The notes below the pieces were generated by a model. That model saw only the letters and a program-made list of their open reading frames with translations. It searched no databases and was not told the DNA's origin. Position numbers and translations under genes: made by a program. A DNA stretch of 7,076 nucleotides from CBDTYW01 sp965364735 (lineage in GTDB: Bacteria > Actinomycetota > Nitriliruptoria > Nitriliruptorales > Nitriliruptoraceae): NCBI GenBank assembly GCA_965364735.1, contig CBDTYW010000198.1, positions 1-7,076 on the forward strand, given 5' to 3'. Shown here in pieces: positions 5,745-7,076 of this stretch (position 1 is its first letter; every line of letters starts with the position of its first letter).

Positions 5745-7076
5745 TCAGTTGCCCGCTGCGACGCGGTCCTGCAGATCGAGGTAGGCGGCGAGGCCGTCGC
5801 GGCCACCTTCGCGGCCGAAGCCGGACTGCTTCATCCCGCCGAACGGGGCCGCCGGGTCGAACTGGTTGAAGGTGTTCGCCCAGACGACGCCGGCCTTCAT
5901 GCGCTCGGCCATCCACAGGATCCGCGAGCCCTTCTCGGTCCAGATCCCGGCGCTGAGGCCGTAGGTGGTGTTGTTGGCCTTCTCGACGGCCTCGGCGGCG
6001 GTGCGGAAGGTCAGCACGCTCAGGACCGGGCCGAAGATCTCCTCGACGGCGATCCGGTGGGACTGGGCGACGTCGGTGAACAGCGTCGGGCGGAAGTACA
6101 GGCCGGTGTCGGGGAGGTCGCAGGAGGACTGGTACATCGTCGCGCCCTCGTCGACGCCGGACTGGACGAGCGAGGTGATCCGGGCGAGCTGCTCGGGCGA
6201 GTTGATCGCCCCGATGTCGGTGTTCTTGTCGAGCGGGTCGCCGACGATCAACGTCTCCATGCGGCGCTTGATCTTCTCGACGACGACCTCGGCGACCGAC
6301 TCCTGCACGAGCAGACGGGAGCCGGCGCAGCAGACGTGGCCCTGGTTGAACCAGATCCCGCGGACGATCCCCTCGACGGCCTGGTCGAGCGCGGCGTCGG
6401 CGAAGACGATGTTCGCGGCCTTGCCGCCGAGCTCGAGCGTGAGCCGGGTGTCTCGCCCCGCGAGCGTCCTCTGGATGCCCTTGCCGACCGCCGTCGATCC
6501 GGTGAACGCGATCTTGTCGACGCCCTCGTGCTCGACGAGCGCACGCCCCGTCTCCCCCGCGCCGGTGACGATGTTGACGACGCCCGGCGGCAGGTCGATC
6601 TCCTGGAGGAGCTCGCCGAGCAGCAGCGCGGTCAGCGGCGTCGTCTCGGCCGGCTTCAGCACGACCGTGTTGCCGGTGGCGAGCGCCGGGGCGATCTTCC
6701 ACGCCGCCATCAGCAGCGGGAAGTTCCACGGGATGATCTGGCCGGCGACGCCGAGCGGGCTCGCGCGGTGGCCGGGGAACGCGTAGCCGAGCTTGTCGGC
6801 CCAGCCGGCGTGGTGGAACAGGTGGTGGGCGGCGAGCGGTACGTCGACGTCGCGCGACTCCGTGATCGGCTTGCCGCCGTCCATCGACTCGACGACGGCG
6901 AGCTCACGCGCACGCTCCTGAACGAGCCGGGCGAGGCGGTACAGGTACTTCGCGCGCTCGGCGCCGGGCATGCTGCCCCACGCCCCCTCGGAGGCGGCGC
7001 GTGCGGCGGTGACGGCGCGGTCGACGTCGGTGGCGTCGGCGAGGGCGACCTCGGCGAGCGGCTGCAACGTCGACGG
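5745..7076 (-). CDS. NAD(P)+-dependent aldehyde dehydrogenase (N-terminus outside window)
   Basis: This enzyme oxidises an aldehyde to the carboxylate with NAD(P)+. In a deoxynucleoside locus the natural candidate is acetaldehyde released by DeoC (inferred). The frame is open to the window edge, starting PSTLQPLAEV, the usual region some 30-40 residues into ALDHs, so the in-frame TTG at 7067 is probably not the start. The 443 visible residues hold every catalytic element with correct spacing: Asn118 in PWNFP, Lys141 in LKPAE, FTGSTAVGKG, Glu215 in LELGG, and nucleophile Cys249 in GHVCCAGSR; 118 to 141 and 215 to 249 equal the 169/192 and 268/302 spacing of classical ALDHs. EEIFGPVL and PFGGMKQSGFGREGG complete the C-terminus. 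It precedes the inactive ALDH-like gene on the same strand, separated by the toxin-antitoxin pair, and may form a complex with its product. Confidence 0.93.
   Translation of the reverse strand, partial: PSTLQPLAEVALADATDVDRAVTAARAASEGAWGSMPGAERAKYLYRLARLVQERARELAVVESMDGGKPITESRDVDVPLAAHHLFHHAGWADKLGYAFPGHRASPLGVAGQIIPWNFPLLMAAWKIAPALATGNTVVLKPAETTPLTALLLGELLQEIDLPPGVVNIVTGAGETGRALVEHEGVDKIAFTGSTAVGKGIQRTLAGRDTRLTLELGGKAANIVFADAALDQAVEGIVRGIWFNQGHVCCAGSRLLVQESVAEVVVEKIKRRMETLIVGDPLDKNTDIGAINSPEQLARITSLVQSGVDEGATMYQSSCDLPDTGLYFRPTLFTDVAQSHRIAVEEIFGPVLSVLTFRTAAEAVEKANNTTYGLSAGIWTEKGSRILWMAERMKAGVVWANTFNQFDPAAPFGGMKQSGFGREGGRDGLAAYLDLQDRVAAGN

Noticed and set aside
5308..6729. Minus-strand open frame of 473 codons in another frame of the ALDH gene, continuing opposite the toxin gene
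   Set aside because: It is rich in Arg, Gly and Pro with no motif, and overlaps a proven ALDH frame and the PIN toxin.
1..7076. tRNA, rRNA, CRISPR array, insertion sequence or phage attachment site
   Set aside because: No regularly spaced repeats, transposase motifs, terminal inverted repeats or RNA gene signatures were seen.

Overview
The window is very G+C-rich with dense GTG/TTG/ATG starts and strong codon-position GC bias. Together with the protein families present, this suggests a high-GC actinobacterium, possibly Micrococcales-like (genus not determinable from the sequence alone). Both ends are cut inside genes: a thymidine phosphorylase whose N-terminus lies before base 1, and an aldehyde dehydrogenase whose N-terminus lies beyond base 7076.

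Layout. Left part, + strand: the 3' part of deoA (thymidine phosphorylase), a 218-base intergenic region with a probable leaderless promoter, then add (adenosine deaminase) overlapping by ATGA with an Old Yellow Enzyme-type flavin oxidoreductase. Middle, - strand, converging on that pair: a 201-residue protein I do not recognise and, upstream of it, a 286-residue aldehyde-dehydrogenase-fold protein without catalytic residues. Right part: a two-gene vapBC-type toxin-antitoxin module on the + strand, then a catalytically complete aldehyde dehydrogenase on the - strand that runs off the window.

How the genes fit together. DeoA releases 2-deoxyribose-1-phosphate from thymidine, and Add deaminates (deoxy)adenosine for later phosphorolysis. 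Deoxyribose-phosphate is normally cleaved by DeoC to glyceraldehyde-3-phosphate and acetaldehyde, and an aldehyde dehydrogenase can oxidise the acetaldehyde. The window therefore reads as part of a nucleoside/deoxynucleoside salvage and catabolism locus; deoC itself is not visible.

The points most worth a second look are three. First, a full aldehyde dehydrogenase and a short, active-site-less one look like the two halves of an ALDH16-type enzyme carried by separate genes. Second, an oppositely oriented toxin-antitoxin module sits exactly between these halves. Third, the antitoxin has a perfect Shine-Dalgarno sequence placed before an ATC codon, embedded in nested inverted repeats.
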